Notes under the pieces: generated by a model
Databases searched by the model: none
Told to the model about the DNA's origin: nothing
What the model saw: only the letters and a program-made list of their open reading frames with translations
Part shown: positions 1 to 10,674 of the stretch, piece by piece
How the letters are laid out: each line of letters opens with the position of its first letter
Numbering within the stretch: position 1 is the stretch's first letter
Translations under genes and position numbers: made by a program
From: CBFFRJ01 sp963530515
GTDB taxonomy: Bacteria > Pseudomonadota > Gammaproteobacteria > Enterobacterales > Enterobacteriaceae
Assembly: GCA_963530515.1 (NCBI GenBank)
Contig: CAUSEC010000001.1
Span: forward strand, 124,001-188,000
Length of the DNA: 64,000 nt
Direction of reading: 5' to 3'

Positions 1-322
1 GGATGTGCTGGGCTGGTTGCGTGATACCGACGAACAGTTCGATCTTATCTTTATCGATCCCCCGACTTTCTCGAACTCTAAACGCATGGAAGAGTCGTTT
101 GATGTTCAGCGCGATCATCTGGCGTTAATGAAAGATCTCAAACGTATGCTGCGTAAAGGCGGCACCATTATGTTCTCCAACAACAAACGCGGTTTCCGCA
201 TGGACCTCGACGGACTGGCAGAGCTTGGGTTGAAAGCACAAGAAATCACCCAAAAAACGCAATCGCAAGATTTTGCCCGTAACCGCCAAATCCATAACTG
301 CTGGCTGATTACCTCAGCCTGA
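1..322 (+). CDS. rlmL: 23S rRNA m2G2445/m7G2069 methyltransferase RlmKL, C-terminal end (partial)
   Basis: This is the last ~106 codons of a bifunctional 23S rRNA methyltransferase; the frame is open at the window edge, so the start lies outside. The visible part belongs to the C-terminal RlmK half, which makes m7G2069. It shows the SAM-methyltransferase motif IV IDPPTFSNS near the left end, then the KGGTIMFSNN strand typical of class I methyltransferases, and ends in the family-like NCWLITSA. The stop is followed 12 bases later by uup, the same order as in E. coli. The symbol is assigned from motif and synteny together; the N-terminal THUMP and RlmL domains cannot be seen here. Confidence 0.93.
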   Translation, partial: DVLGWLRDTDEQFDLIFIDPPTFSNSKRMEESFDVQRDHLALMKDLKRMLRKGGTIMFSNNKRGFRMDLDGLAELGLKAQEITQKTQSQDFARNRQIHNCWLITSA

Positions 323-334
323 AAGGATAAATAG

Positions 335-2242
<1,908 letters not shown>

Positions 2243-2256
2243 TTCAGGGAGCCAGT

Positions 2257-3510
2257 ATGTGCGAACATCATCATGCCACCCGTCACATTCTCTGTACGCA
2301 ATGTGATTTGCTGGTCGCGTTGCCGGCACTGGAACATGGCCACAAGGCTCAATGCCCGCGTTGTGGCACTACGTTGACCACGCGATGGGATGAGCCCCGT
2401 CAGCGCCCGACGGCCTATGCGCTGGTGGCACTGTTCATGCTGCTGCTCTCGAATTTGTTCCCGTTTGTTAACATGAAAGTCGCCGGGGTCACCAGTGAGG
2501 TGACCCTGCTGCAAATTCCTGGCGTGATGTTCTCAGAAGATTACGCCAGCCTTGGCACCTTCTTCCTTCTCTTCGTGCAGTTTGTCCCCGCATTTTGCCT
2601 GATCACGATTTTGTTGCTGGTGAACCGGGCATCCATGTCGCTACGTACGAAGGTATTTCTGGCGCGTATCCTGTTTCAGCTCAGAACCTGGGGAATGGCG
2701 GAAATCTTTCTCGCTGGGGTGCTGGTCAGTTTCGTGAAGCTGATGGCCTATGGCGATGTCGGCATTGGCAGCAGTTTTATTCCCTGGTGCTTGTTTTGCA
2801 TACTGCAATTGAGAACGGTGCAGTGCGTGGATCGTCACTGGTTGTGGGATGACATCGCGCCCGCGCCCGCGGTTTCTAAAGCGCTGCGTGTGGGCGTGCC
2901 GGGTATTCAGCAGGGTCTGCGTAGCTGCCCGTGCTGTACGGCGATCGTGGAAGCGGATAACCCGGTCTGTCCACGCTGTCATACAAAGGGATTTGTGCGG
3001 CGCAGAAACAGCCTCCAATGGACAATGGCGCTGCTGATTACCTCCATCATGCTGTACCTTCCGGCCAATATCTTGCCAATAATGATTACCGATCTGCTGG
3101 GCGATCAGATGCCGTCAACGATTCTGGCCGGTGTGGTATTACTCTGGAGTGAAGGCTCTTATCCGGTCGCGCTGGTCATTTTCATCGCCAGTATTATGGT
3201 GCCAACGCTCAAGATGATTGCGATAGCCTGGCTATGTTGGGATGCAAAAGGGCATGGACGTCGCGACAGTGAACGCATGCATTTCGTGTATGAAATCGTT
3301 GAGTTTGTTGGCCGCTGGTCAATGATCGATGTGTTTGTGATTGCCGTATTGTCGGCACTGGTGCGGATGGGCGGATTGATGAATATCTATCCGGCGATCG
3401 GGGCATTGATGTTTGCGTTAGTGGTGATCGTCACCATGTTTGCGGCCATGACGTTCGATCCACGTCTTAGCTGGGACAGAGATCCTGAATCAAGCCATGA
3501 GGAGCAGTAG
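2257..3510 (+). CDS. pqiA: Intermembrane transport protein PqiA
   Basis: PqiA is the polytopic inner-membrane component of the Pqi lipid-transport/envelope-barrier system, working with PqiB and PqiC. The 417-aa sequence contains two copies of a four-helix PqiA domain, each preceded by a zinc-ribbon-like Cys motif: CTQCDLL...CPRCG near residue 10-40 and CPCCTAIV...CPRCHTKG near residue 225-245. Long hydrophobic stretches follow each ribbon, for example ALVALFMLLLSNLFPF and MALLITSIMLYLPANI. It is the first gene of pqiABC, three bases ahead of pqiB. In E. coli the operon is induced by superoxide generators through SoxRS and by carbon starvation; no soxbox was searched for here. Confidence 0.96.
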   Translation: MCEHHHATRHILCTQCDLLVALPALEHGHKAQCPRCGTTLTTRWDEPRQRPTAYALVALFMLLLSNLFPFVNMKVAGVTSEVTLLQIPGVMFSEDYASLGTFFLLFVQFVPAFCLITILLLVNRASMSLRTKVFLARILFQLRTWGMAEIFLAGVLVSFVKLMAYGDVGIGSSFIPWCLFCILQLRTVQCVDRHWLWDDIAPAPAVSKALRVGVPGIQQGLRSCPCCTAIVEADNPVCPRCHTKGFVRRRNSLQWTMALLITSIMLYLPANILPIMITDLLGDQMPSTILAGVVLLWSEGSYPVALVIFIASIMVPTLKMIAIAWLCWDAKGHGRRDSERMHFVYEIVEFVGRWSMIDVFVIAVLSALVRMGGLMNIYPAIGALMFALVVIVTMFAAMTFDPRLSWDRDPESSHEEQ

Positions 3511-3513
3511 GAC

Positions 3514-5154
3514 ATGGAGAAAAACAGTGGGGAGGCGAAAGTGCAGAAAGTAAAAAACTGGTCGCCGGTATGGATTTTCCCGATCGTGACAGCCCTGATT
3601 GGTGCATGGATCCTCTTTTATCATTACAGCCATCAGGGGCCTGAGGTCACACTTATCACTACCAACGCAGAAGGCATCATTGGCGGTAAAACGACGATCA
3701 AAAGCCGTAGCGTAGATGTGGGGGTCGTGGAAAGTACGACCTTAACCGATGATTTGACCCATGTCGAAATCAAAGCGCGCCTGAACACCGGCATGGAAAA
3801 ACTGCTGCATAACGACTCGGTATTCTGGGTGGTGAAACCTCAGGTGGGTCGTGAAGGGATCAGCGGGCTCGGGACGCTGCTGTCCGGGGCCTATATTGAG
3901 CTGCAGCCGGGAAAAAAGGGCATTCAGCCAGAGAATTACCAGCTGCTGGACTCGCCGCCCCTTGCACCGCCTGATGCGAAAGGGATCCGTGTGATTCTCG
4001 ACAGTAACAAAGCCGGACAGCTCTCACCCGGCGACCCGGTTCTTTTCCGTGGCTATCGCGTAGGCTCGGTTGAAACCAGCACCTTCGATACGCAAAAGCG
4101 TACCATCACTTATCAGCTGTTCATCAATGCGCCCAACGACAGACTAGTGACCAGCAACGTTCGCTTCTGGAAAGACAGCGGTATTGCCGTTGATCTGACC
4201 TCAGCGGGGATGCGCGTTGAGATGGGCTCGCTCAGTACCCTGTTTGGCGGTGGCGTCAGCTTTGATGTGCCCGAAGGCAATGAACTGGGTGAACCGGTCG
4301 CGGAGAAAACAGCGTTTACCCTGTTTGACGATCAGCGCAGCATTCAGGAGTCGCTCTATACCCAACACATCGACTACCTGTTGTTCTTCAAAGATTCCAT
4401 TCGTGGGCTGCAGCCGGGGGCACCGGTTGAATTCCGCGGTATTCGCCTGGGTACCGTCGCTAAAGTGCCGTACTTCACGCCTGAAATGCGCCAGAAGCTG
4501 AATGATGATTACCGCATTCCGATTCTCATCCGCATCGAGCCTGAGCGCATTGCGAATCAATTTGGCGGTGATGCCAACGTTGACGCGCATTTGACGGAGC
4601 TGATGAAACGGGGTCTGCGGGCGGCACTGAAGACCGGCAATATTGTCACCGGTGCATTGTATGTTGATCTCGACTTCTACCCGAAAGCACCGGCAATCAA
4701 CGAAATGCCGGAATTTGGTGGGCATCGCATTATCCCAACGGTGAGCGGTGGTCTGGCGCAAATCCAGCAGCGACTGATGGATACGCTCGATAAGATCAAC
4801 AATCTGCCGCTGAACCCGATGATTGAGCAGGCAACAAATACGCTGGCCGCGAGCCAGCAGACAATGCGCCGCCTGCAGACGACACTCGATAACCTCAACA
4901 AGCTGACCGCCAGCCAGTCTATGCAGCAGTTACCTGCTGATATGCAGGGCACGCTGCGTGAACTTAACCGCAGCATGCAGGGCTTCCAGCCAGGCTCTGC
5001 CGCCTACAACAAAATGGTGGCCGACATGCAGCGACTGGATCAGGTCTTACGTGAGCTACAGCCGGTTCTCAAGACGCTGAATGAGAAGAGTAACGCGCTG
5101 GTATTTGAATCGAAGGGCAAAGACGATCCGCAGCCGAAGAGGGCGAAAGAATGA
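3514..5154 (+). CDS. pqiB: Intermembrane transport protein PqiB (MCE protein)
   Basis: PqiB forms a periplasm-spanning, syringe-like tube of stacked MCE rings that links inner and outer membranes, probably moving phospholipids. The 546-aa protein has one N-terminal membrane anchor (WSPVWIFPIVTALIGAWILF, about residues 16-36) and three MCE domains recognisable by their repeated core: IIGGKTTIKSRSVDVG, LSPGDPVLFRGYRVGS and LQPGAPVEFRGIRLGT. The last ~130 residues are helical and Gln-rich (QQTMRRLQTTLDNLNKL), matching the needle of the E. coli structure. The start codon follows AGGAGCAGTAGGAC. It overlaps pqiC by four bases (ATGA), so the two are translationally coupled. Confidence 0.96.
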   Translation: MEKNSGEAKVQKVKNWSPVWIFPIVTALIGAWILFYHYSHQGPEVTLITTNAEGIIGGKTTIKSRSVDVGVVESTTLTDDLTHVEIKARLNTGMEKLLHNDSVFWVVKPQVGREGISGLGTLLSGAYIELQPGKKGIQPENYQLLDSPPLAPPDAKGIRVILDSNKAGQLSPGDPVLFRGYRVGSVETSTFDTQKRTITYQLFINAPNDRLVTSNVRFWKDSGIAVDLTSAGMRVEMGSLSTLFGGGVSFDVPEGNELGEPVAEKTAFTLFDDQRSIQESLYTQHIDYLLFFKDSIRGLQPGAPVEFRGIRLGTVAKVPYFTPEMRQKLNDDYRIPILIRIEPERIANQFGGDANVDAHLTELMKRGLRAALKTGNIVTGALYVDLDFYPKAPAINEMPEFGGHRIIPTVSGGLAQIQQRLMDTLDKINNLPLNPMIEQATNTLAASQQTMRRLQTTLDNLNKLTASQSMQQLPADMQGTLRELNRSMQGFQPGSAAYNKMVADMQRLDQVLRELQPVLKTLNEKSNALVFESKGKDDPQPKRAKE

Positions 5155-5717
5155 AGAAAGGAGCAATAGCACTTCTGGCAGTCATGCTGACTGCCTGTAG
5201 CGCGGGCGGTGACAATAAAAGCTATTACCAGTTGCCTTCACCCACCATGACAACCGTGGCGCCAGGAGAGGCGCGTGGGCAGAGGTTGCTGTGGGTTGAG
5301 CAGGTCAGCGTACCGGATTACCTTGCCGGAAACGGCGTGGTGTATCAGACCTCGGACGTAAAATACGTTATTGCCGCCAATAATTTGTGGGCGAGCCCGC
5401 TGGATCAACAGCTCAGGACGACGCTGGTGGCTAACCTCAGCAACCAGCTTCCGGGCTGGGTCGTCGCCTCTCAACCGCTGGGCAGCGTCCAGGATACCTT
5501 AAACGTCACGGTGACGGGGTTCCATGGTCGTTATGACGGGCGGGTGATTGTGAGCGGTGAATGGTTGTTGAATCGCCAGGGGCAGTTAACCAAGCGGCCA
5601 TTCCATATTGAGCTGAAACAGCAGCAGGATGGTTATGACGAAATGGTAAAAGTGTTGGCTCAGGCCTGGCAACAGGAAGCGGCCAGCATGGCGAGCGAAA
5701 TTAAGCGCCTGCAATAA
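5151..5717 (+). CDS. pqiC: Outer-membrane lipoprotein PqiC
   Basis: PqiC (formerly YmbA) is the outer-membrane lipoprotein that docks onto the PqiB tube. The 188-aa precursor has a short signal peptide with lipobox LTAC, giving a lipidated Cys at about residue 16. Residue +2 is Ser, compatible with outer-membrane sorting. The remainder is an ABC-transporter auxiliary-type (DUF330) domain beginning SYYQLPSPTMT. It overlaps the end of pqiB by four bases and is the last gene of pqiABC, followed by a hairpin terminator about 25 bases downstream. Confidence 0.94.
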   Translation: MKKGAIALLAVMLTACSAGGDNKSYYQLPSPTMTTVAPGEARGQRLLWVEQVSVPDYLAGNGVVYQTSDVKYVIAANNLWASPLDQQLRTTLVANLSNQLPGWVVASQPLGSVQDTLNVTVTGFHGRYDGRVIVSGEWLLNRQGQLTKRPFHIELKQQQDGYDEMVKVLAQAWQQEAASMASEIKRLQ

Positions 5718-5740
5718 GTAAAATTAATGTGTTACAACGA

Positions 5741-5773
5741 CCGTCATCTCTCCCGGGATGGCGGTTTTTTTTG
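5741..5773 (+). terminator. Rho-independent terminator after pqiC
   Basis: An 8-bp stem (CCGTCATC pairing with GATGGCGG through one G-T wobble) closed over an 8-base C/G-rich loop is followed directly by a run of eight T. It lies 24 bases beyond the pqiC stop and separates pqiABC from rmf. Confidence 0.8.
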
Positions 5774-5972
5774 TGTTTTATGCTCAGGCAGTTACTTGTA
5801 CTGGCTCACACTTTTTGTACAAATGAACTCGTTTATGGGTCACATTTATGACACTGGCGTGAATTTTGCGCATTGACGTCAAACTTTATCCAGGGTATTC
5901 GTACCCTGTGGTTGCGCGAATTGTGACCACTGTTTTCTTTTCCACCAGACCAAAAAATGAGGGAAACGAGGC

Positions 5973-6140
5973 ATGAAGAGACAAAAACGTGATCGCCTGG
6001 AACGGGCACATCAACGTGGATATCAGGCCGGTATTTCTGGACGGCCTAAAGAAATGTGTCCTTATCAGACGCTGAATCAGAGGTCCTATTGGCTCGGAGG
6101 CTGGCGAGAGGCCATGGGGGACAGGGCCGTAATTGCCTGA
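5973..6140 (+). CDS. rmf: Ribosome modulation factor RMF
   Basis: RMF dimerises 70S ribosomes into inactive 100S particles in stationary phase. The 55-codon gene starts MKRQKRDRLERAHQRGY, has exactly the E. coli length and is rich in Arg and Lys, as expected for a protein that sits on 16S rRNA. The start is preceded by GAGGGAAACGAGGC. It lies alone between the pqiC terminator and a bidirectional terminator shared with fabA, with about 200 bases of non-coding DNA upstream that must hold its (p)ppGpp- and CRP-responsive promoter. Position between pqiC and fabA matches E. coli. Confidence 0.95.
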   Translation: MKRQKRDRLERAHQRGYQAGISGRPKEMCPYQTLNQRSYWLGGWREAMGDRAVIA

Positions 6141-6159
6141 TTCTGTCTCTTTAGAAAAA

Positions 6160-6184
6160 GAAACCTCCGCACTGCGGAGGTTTC
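6160..6184. terminator. Bidirectional terminator between rmf and fabA
   Basis: The perfect hairpin AAACCTCCGC-ACT-GCGGAGGTTT has an A-run on its left and TTT on its right, so it can end rmf transcription rightward and fabA transcription leftward. The two stop codons face it from 20 bases on either side. Confidence 0.8.
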
Positions 6185-6204
6185 GCGTTTGAGCAGCCTG
6201 AAAA

Positions 6205-6723
6205 TCAGAAAGCAGAAGTGTCCTGGAACAGGCCCACTTTCAGATCGGACGCCGTATAGATAACACGACCATCTACCAGCACTTCGCCATCAGCCAGACC
6301 CATCACCAGACGACGGTTAATCACGCGTTTGAAGTGAATACGGTAGGTGACTTTTTTCGCGGTTGGCAGAATCTGGCCCGTGAATTTCACTTCACCCACA
6401 CCCAGTGCGCGACCTTTACCTTCGGCACCCAGCCAGCCCAGATAGAAGCCAACGAGCTGCCACATAGCATCAAGACCCAGGCAGCCTGGCATCACCGGAT
6501 CGCCGATGAAGTGGCAACCGAAGAACCACAGCTCCGGATTGATATCCAGCTCAGCTTCGACGTAGCCTTTGTCAAAATTACCACCGGTCTCGGTCATTTT
6601 GACCACACGGTCCATCATCAGCATGCTTGGAGCCGGCAATTGCGGGCCTTTAGCGCCGAACAGCTCTCCGCGACCAGAGGCAAGAAGGTCTTCTTTTGTA
6701 TAGGATTCGCGTTTATCTACCAT
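6205..6723 (-). CDS. fabA: 3-hydroxydecanoyl-ACP dehydratase/isomerase FabA
   Basis: FabA dehydrates 3-hydroxydecanoyl-ACP and isomerises trans-2- to cis-3-decenoyl-ACP, the branch point of unsaturated fatty acid synthesis. The 172-aa hot-dog-fold protein carries the active-site pair: His71 in FFGCHFIGDPVMPG and Asp85 in CLGLDAMWQ (His70/Asp84 in mature numbering). The start MVDKRESYTKEDL was chosen because it gives exactly the E. coli length; an in-frame upstream extension of 21 codons would run into the operator region. FabR- and FadR-type sites lie 40-75 bases upstream, so repression by FabR and activation by FadR are inferred. Confidence 0.97.
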   Translation of the reverse strand: MVDKRESYTKEDLLASGRGELFGAKGPQLPAPSMLMMDRVVKMTETGGNFDKGYVEAELDINPELWFFGCHFIGDPVMPGCLGLDAMWQLVGFYLGWLGAEGKGRALGVGEVKFTGQILPTAKKVTYRIHFKRVINRRLVMGLADGEVLVDGRVIYTASDLKVGLFQDTSAF

Positions 6724-6762
6724 GTTCTCAGTAAGCCTTATTGTGAGTTTCGGACGCAGGAT

Positions 6763-6780
6763 AGCTAACACGTGTACGCT
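6763..6780. promoter_or_regulatory. FabR operator upstream of fabA
   Basis: The 18-bp near-palindrome AGCTAACACGTGTACGCT reads AGCGTACACGTGTTAGCT on the fabA strand, which is as I recall the FabR-bound element of E. coli fabA. Position 40-57 bases upstream of the fabA start fits a promoter-proximal operator. Confidence 0.7.
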
Positions 6781-6781
6781 G

Positions 6782-6798
6782 AACAAGTCCGATCAGTT
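6782..6798. promoter_or_regulatory. FadR site upstream of fabA, overlapping the lonH stop
   Basis: AACAAGTCCGATCAGTT (on the fabA strand AACTGATCGGACTTGTT) matches the FadR activator site of E. coli fabA. It abuts the FabR palindrome and spans the stop codon of lonH, so coding and regulatory sequence share bases here. Confidence 0.7.
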
Positions 6799-8553
6799 CG
6801 GGCTGAACCAGCCAAGCCAGCGCAGCGGCCACGGATAGCGATGACGTGCATCTTGTTGCGTTGCCTGGGCAATACGCTCAAGTATTGTCTGCTTCAGCGT
6901 AGTCTGTCCTTCTTCATCCCACATTAATTGCGTCAGTAGCGGGAGCGCATCCAGCACGTCCTCGATCGCCCAGACAGAGAACTGGCCAGCTTGTACCGCT
7001 TCCAGCAACTCCTGATTGAGACAGAGGTGGCGGACGTTAGAAACAGGAATGATAACGCCTTGCTTACCGTCCAGACCGCGACTCTGGCAGACACTGAAGA
7101 AGCCTTCAATTTTTTCATTGAGCCCGCCAACGGGCTGGGAACGGCCAAACTGGTCGACTGAACCGGTGATCGCAATACTTTGAATGACGGGGACTTCCGC
7201 AAGGGCGCTAATCAAGGCGCACAGCTCTGCCATGGAGGCACTGTCGCCGTCGACTTCGCTGTAGGACTGTTCAAAGGTTAAGGATGCGGAGAACGGGATC
7301 TGTTGCTCCAGATCCAGTTCTGACATCAGGAACGCCTGCATGATCATCATGCCTTTGGCATGAATGTTGCCCCCCAGCTCAGCCTTACGTTCAATGTCAT
7401 TGAACTCGCCATCGCCAATGTGGACAACGCAGCTGATGCGGGAAGGCTCACCAAAGGCACGCGGGTGCCCCGGGAATTCGATGACGGAGAGTGCATTAAT
7501 CTGACCAATGCGTTCGCCTTCAGTCTCGATCAGGATTTGCTCCAGTAAGATCTCATCCTGCATACGTTCGGCCAGGAAGCCTTCACGCCATTCACGCTGG
7601 GTTAGCATGGTGGTGAAATGTTCAGCCGTAAAATGGTCGCTATCGGTAATGGCCGCCACTTCACGCAGCTGGCGGTTGAGCCACAGGAAACAGAGCGGGA
7701 GTGTTTCCTGATCGCCAGTGTAGCGAACGGCTTCGCGGATCAGCGCTGGCCATGCATCAGCAGCAGGTGAGGGGAGTTCAGCATTGCGTGCCGTCAATAA
7801 CACCCATTGGCACCATTGGGACATCGTTTCCGTATCAGCAATCTGCAGAGTGGCTTCATATTCGCTGTAGATGGACTGTGCTGCCAGCTCCGGTTCCATT
7901 TCCTGGAAATCAGCCAGCGAATCACGCTCGCCGACCAGAACCACTTTGAGCTCCAGTGGCATCGACGGCACGGAGACGGGCAGAGGACGGGATTCGTCAA
8001 AGGAGACCCAGTCGAAACGACGGCGGGTCACCATGGCCTTCAGGCGCATCCAGAGTAATGGTTGAGCCAGAAGTGTGCGCAGTGAGATGACCAGAATGCC
8101 GCCGTTGGCCTCATGTACGAGGCCAGGCTGCAGCGTGATTTCGTTATTAAACTGGCGCACGCAGCCAAACAGCTGCTCCGCTTCTATCCAGTCGGCAGTG
8201 ACCACTTGATGTTTTCCGGCAAAATGTGCCAGCGCATCCACGTCCGGGTTGAACGTTACGGTCGAGCCCGACACCTGATAGCTGCCGCCAAAAATCTGCG
8301 TTGGCTCAGGGAGCAAGTCCTCTAACGCCTCCGTGATAACAGCAAGGTAATCTGCTTCTTCAGGTGCTTTTGCCAGCATAAACTGCGAATCAGATGCCGG
8401 GTGAAGCAGTTGCTCCAGCGCGTACTGTAATCGGGGTTGGGTGTCGCCCAGGAAGAAGGCTGAGTCATCGGATAATTCGGCCTGACTGAATATGTCCTTA
8501 TGACTCTCGGTCTCAGGAATCAGTTCATTCCATTCAAGTTTTGTAATGGTCAA
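6793..8553 (-). CDS. lonH: Lon-like protease LonH (YcbZ)
   Basis: This 586-aa protein is an ATP-independent-looking relative of Lon. The C-terminal third is a peptidase S16 domain with the Ser-Lys dyad: Ser in SEVDGDSASMAE (about residue 435) and Lys in GGLNEKIEGFF (about residue 480). The N-terminal part aligns with the family's degenerate AAA region and shows no clear Walker A motif. In E. coli ycbZ was renamed lonH; a suggested role in ribosome biogenesis rests on its genetics and is not settled. It is transcribed toward fabA with only a short gap, but the fabA operators sit across its end, suggesting separate promoters. Confidence 0.92.
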   Translation of the reverse strand: MTITKLEWNELIPETESHKDIFSQAELSDDSAFFLGDTQPRLQYALEQLLHPASDSQFMLAKAPEEADYLAVITEALEDLLPEPTQIFGGSYQVSGSTVTFNPDVDALAHFAGKHQVVTADWIEAEQLFGCVRQFNNEITLQPGLVHEANGGILVISLRTLLAQPLLWMRLKAMVTRRRFDWVSFDESRPLPVSVPSMPLELKVVLVGERDSLADFQEMEPELAAQSIYSEYEATLQIADTETMSQWCQWVLLTARNAELPSPAADAWPALIREAVRYTGDQETLPLCFLWLNRQLREVAAITDSDHFTAEHFTTMLTQREWREGFLAERMQDEILLEQILIETEGERIGQINALSVIEFPGHPRAFGEPSRISCVVHIGDGEFNDIERKAELGGNIHAKGMMIMQAFLMSELDLEQQIPFSASLTFEQSYSEVDGDSASMAELCALISALAEVPVIQSIAITGSVDQFGRSQPVGGLNEKIEGFFSVCQSRGLDGKQGVIIPVSNVRHLCLNQELLEAVQAGQFSVWAIEDVLDALPLLTQLMWDEEGQTTLKQTILERIAQATQQDARHRYPWPLRWLGWFSPN

Positions 8554-8736
8554 AGTCGTTTTTTTAGTCTGATGTAAAGGGCGGGATTATACCGTAAACG
8601 TCTGTACGGCACACACGGATTACACGTTTTCCTTTCGCAGAATTGCTGCGGCCATCTGCATAATGCGATTTCTTTGCAGCAGAGAAGGAAAAAACTGATA
8701 TTCTGAGCAGAGTTACACGGTAACGTTGAGATCGCA

Positions 8737-9189
8737 ATGAAATATCAACAACTCGAAAACCTTGAAAGCGGCTGGAAGTGGAAGTATCTGGTGAAAAAGC
8801 ATCGCGAAGGCGAGCTTATCACCCGATATATTGAAGCCAGCGCAGCCAAAGACGCTGTCGATTTATTGCTGTCCCTCGAGAATGAACCGGTGCAGGTCAA
8901 TGAGTGGATTGAAAAACATATCAATGCATCGCTGATTAACCGCATGAAACAAACCATTCGGGCACGGCGCAAGCGTCACTTCAATGCTGAGCATCAGCAT
9001 ACGCGCAAGAAATCTATCGACCTTGAATTTGTTGTCTGGCAACGACTGGCGGGCCTGGCTCAGCGCCGGGGGAAAACGCTTTCTGAGACCGTCGTGCAGC
9101 TGATTGAGGATGCGGAACATAAAGAAAAGTATGCGACCACGATGACGTCCTTAAAACAGGACCTGCAGGCATTGTTAGGCAAAGAATAA
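8737..9189 (+). CDS. matP: Macrodomain Ter organiser MatP
   Basis: MatP binds matS sites in the replication terminus, compacts the Ter macrodomain and links it to the divisome through ZapB. The 150-aa sequence begins MKYQQLENLESGWKW, has the usual four-helix-bundle N-terminal half, then a ribbon-helix-helix-like segment (KKSIDLEFVVWQRLAGLAQRRGKTLSETVVQLI) and a C-terminal coiled coil (LKQDLQALLG). Length equals E. coli MatP. It is divergent from lonH and convergent with ompA, from which a strong bidirectional terminator separates it. Confidence 0.96.
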   Translation: MKYQQLENLESGWKWKYLVKKHREGELITRYIEASAAKDAVDLLLSLENEPVQVNEWIEKHINASLINRMKQTIRARRKRHFNAEHQHTRKKSIDLEFVVWQRLAGLAQRRGKTLSETVVQLIEDAEHKEKYATTMTSLKQDLQALLGKE

Positions 9190-9210
9190 TCGGCATGAAT
9201 TTCAGGCAAT

Positions 9211-9239
9211 AAAAAACCCCGCATAGCGGGGTTTTTTTT
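9211..9239. terminator. Bidirectional terminator between matP and ompA
   Basis: The stem CCCCGC-ATA-GCGGGG has six A on the left and seven or more T on the right, a canonical intrinsic terminator in both directions, placed between the two convergent stop codons. Confidence 0.88.
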
Positions 9240-9252
9240 AAGACCGGAGAAC

Positions 9253-10308
9253 TTAAGCCTGAGGCTGAGTTACAACGTCTTTGATGCCTTTAACTTCGAT
9301 CTCTACGCGACGGTCTGGCGCCAGGCAATCGATCAGCGCAGGACGCGCTTTCACGTTGTCACAGGTGGTGCCAGTAACTGGGCTGGATTCGCCCATGCCA
9401 CGTGCGGAGATTTTGTTAGACGGGATACCTTTGGAGATCAGGTAATCAACCACGGACTGAGCACGTTTCTCAGACAGACCCTGGTTGTAAGCGTCAGAAC
9501 CGATGCGGTCAGTGAAGCCCAGAACAACAACGGAACCGTCTTTCGGATCCAGGTTGCTCAGCTGGCTGTACATCTGATCCAGCGCCTGCTGACCTTCCGG
9601 TTTCAGGGTTGCTTTGTTGAAGTTGAACAGAACGTCAGACTTCAGAGTGAAGTGTTTGGTCTGTACTTCTGGAGCCGGAGCCGGAGCCGGAGCAACAACT
9701 GGTGCTACGTCTTCCTGCTGGCCGAAACGGTAGGAAACACCTACGCTCAGCATGCCGTTGTCCGGACGGGTACCAACGGTGTTTGCATCACCGATGTTGT
9801 TAACCCACTGGTATTCCAGACGGGTAGCGATGTCGCGGGTAACAGCCCATTCAACACCACCAGCGAATACTGGGGAAACACCAGTGTCGTGATCTTTGTA
9901 ACGATCGCCGTTCACGTTAGCTTTAGCGTCTGCACGCCATACCATGCCACCCAGACGAGTGTAGATATCCAGATCGTCAGTTACCGGGTAACCCAGTTTT
10001 GCAGTCAGCTGTACGCCCTGAGCTTTGAGCGCACCATTAACGGTGTCGCCTTTGTAAGGCATACGACCTAACCAGTCGTAACCCATTTCAAAACCAACGT
10101 ACGGGTTGACCTGATAGCCACCGAACGCACCAGCACCCAGTTGGCTTTCGTGAGTCGGGCCATCGTTCTGGAATACTGCACCGGTATCATGGAACTGAGA
10201 CCAGCCCAGTTTACCACCTGTATACCAGGTATTATCTTTCGGAGCGGCCTGCGCTACGGTAGCGAAACCAGCCAGTGCCACTGCAATCGCGATAGCTGTC
10301 TTTTTCAT
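9253..10308 (-). CDS. ompA: Outer membrane porin OmpA
   Basis: OmpA is the abundant eight-stranded outer-membrane barrel with a periplasmic peptidoglycan-binding domain. The 351-aa precursor has a 21-residue signal peptide ending TVAQA before APKDNTW. The barrel occupies about residues 22-195 and ends in aromatic YRFGQ. A proline-alanine hinge (VVAPAPAPAPEV) leads to the OmpA_C domain, with the peptidoglycan-binding segment NQGLSEKRAQSVVDYL and the conserved Cys pair TTCDN...IDCLAPDRR. ATG at 10308 was chosen over a longer in-frame reading because the upstream bases match the known non-coding ompA leader and MKKTAIAIAVALAGF is the invariant signal start. Confidence 0.98.
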   Translation of the reverse strand: MKKTAIAIAVALAGFATVAQAAPKDNTWYTGGKLGWSQFHDTGAVFQNDGPTHESQLGAGAFGGYQVNPYVGFEMGYDWLGRMPYKGDTVNGALKAQGVQLTAKLGYPVTDDLDIYTRLGGMVWRADAKANVNGDRYKDHDTGVSPVFAGGVEWAVTRDIATRLEYQWVNNIGDANTVGTRPDNGMLSVGVSYRFGQQEDVAPVVAPAPAPAPEVQTKHFTLKSDVLFNFNKATLKPEGQQALDQMYSQLSNLDPKDGSVVVLGFTDRIGSDAYNQGLSEKRAQSVVDYLISKGIPSNKISARGMGESSPVTGTTCDNVKARPALIDCLAPDRRVEIEVKGIKDVVTQPQA

Positions 10309-10674
10309 TTTTTGCGCCTCGTTATCATCCAAAAATCGCCATGGAAATCTCGTAGAGAAATCACGGTTAAATCCTTCACCGGGGGAATTGCTCACTTGTC
10401 ACTCAGCGGATATCTTCACGATATCTTTGGCTTATGCCGAGCACCCCTGGCGATGTAAAGTCTACAACGTAGTTAGAAACTTACAAGTGTGAACTCCGTC
10501 AGGCATATGAAAAAAAAGGCTTTGTATACACAATATTTAACAATTCTGGATAAGCAATCGCCAGCCCGAATCCCTTGAGAGGCGCGGAGAACATGACCTG
10601 GCGCGGTATTTAGCTGATAAACCTGGAAAGGGCGTCAGAAGTAAAATTAATCCCAGGATTTATCCTAATTTTAC
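10309..10674 (-). promoter_or_regulatory. ompA promoter and long 5' leader; no gene
   Basis: This 366-base stretch holds the ompA upstream region. On the ompA strand it contains the stretch GTTGTAGACTTTAC (complement of about 10455-10468), a GCTCGGCATAAGCC stem-loop at the expected 5' end of the transcript and a leader of roughly 130 bases ending in AACGAGGCGCAAAAA before the ATG. In E. coli this leader stabilises ompA mRNA and is the target of the sRNA MicA. The left-over part toward sulA shows no coding signal. Confidence 0.65.

Noticed and set aside
10309..10395. In-frame extension of ompA upstream of the signal peptide
   Set aside because: It matches the non-coding ompA leader and would precede an invariant signal peptide; no ribosome site at the upstream codon.
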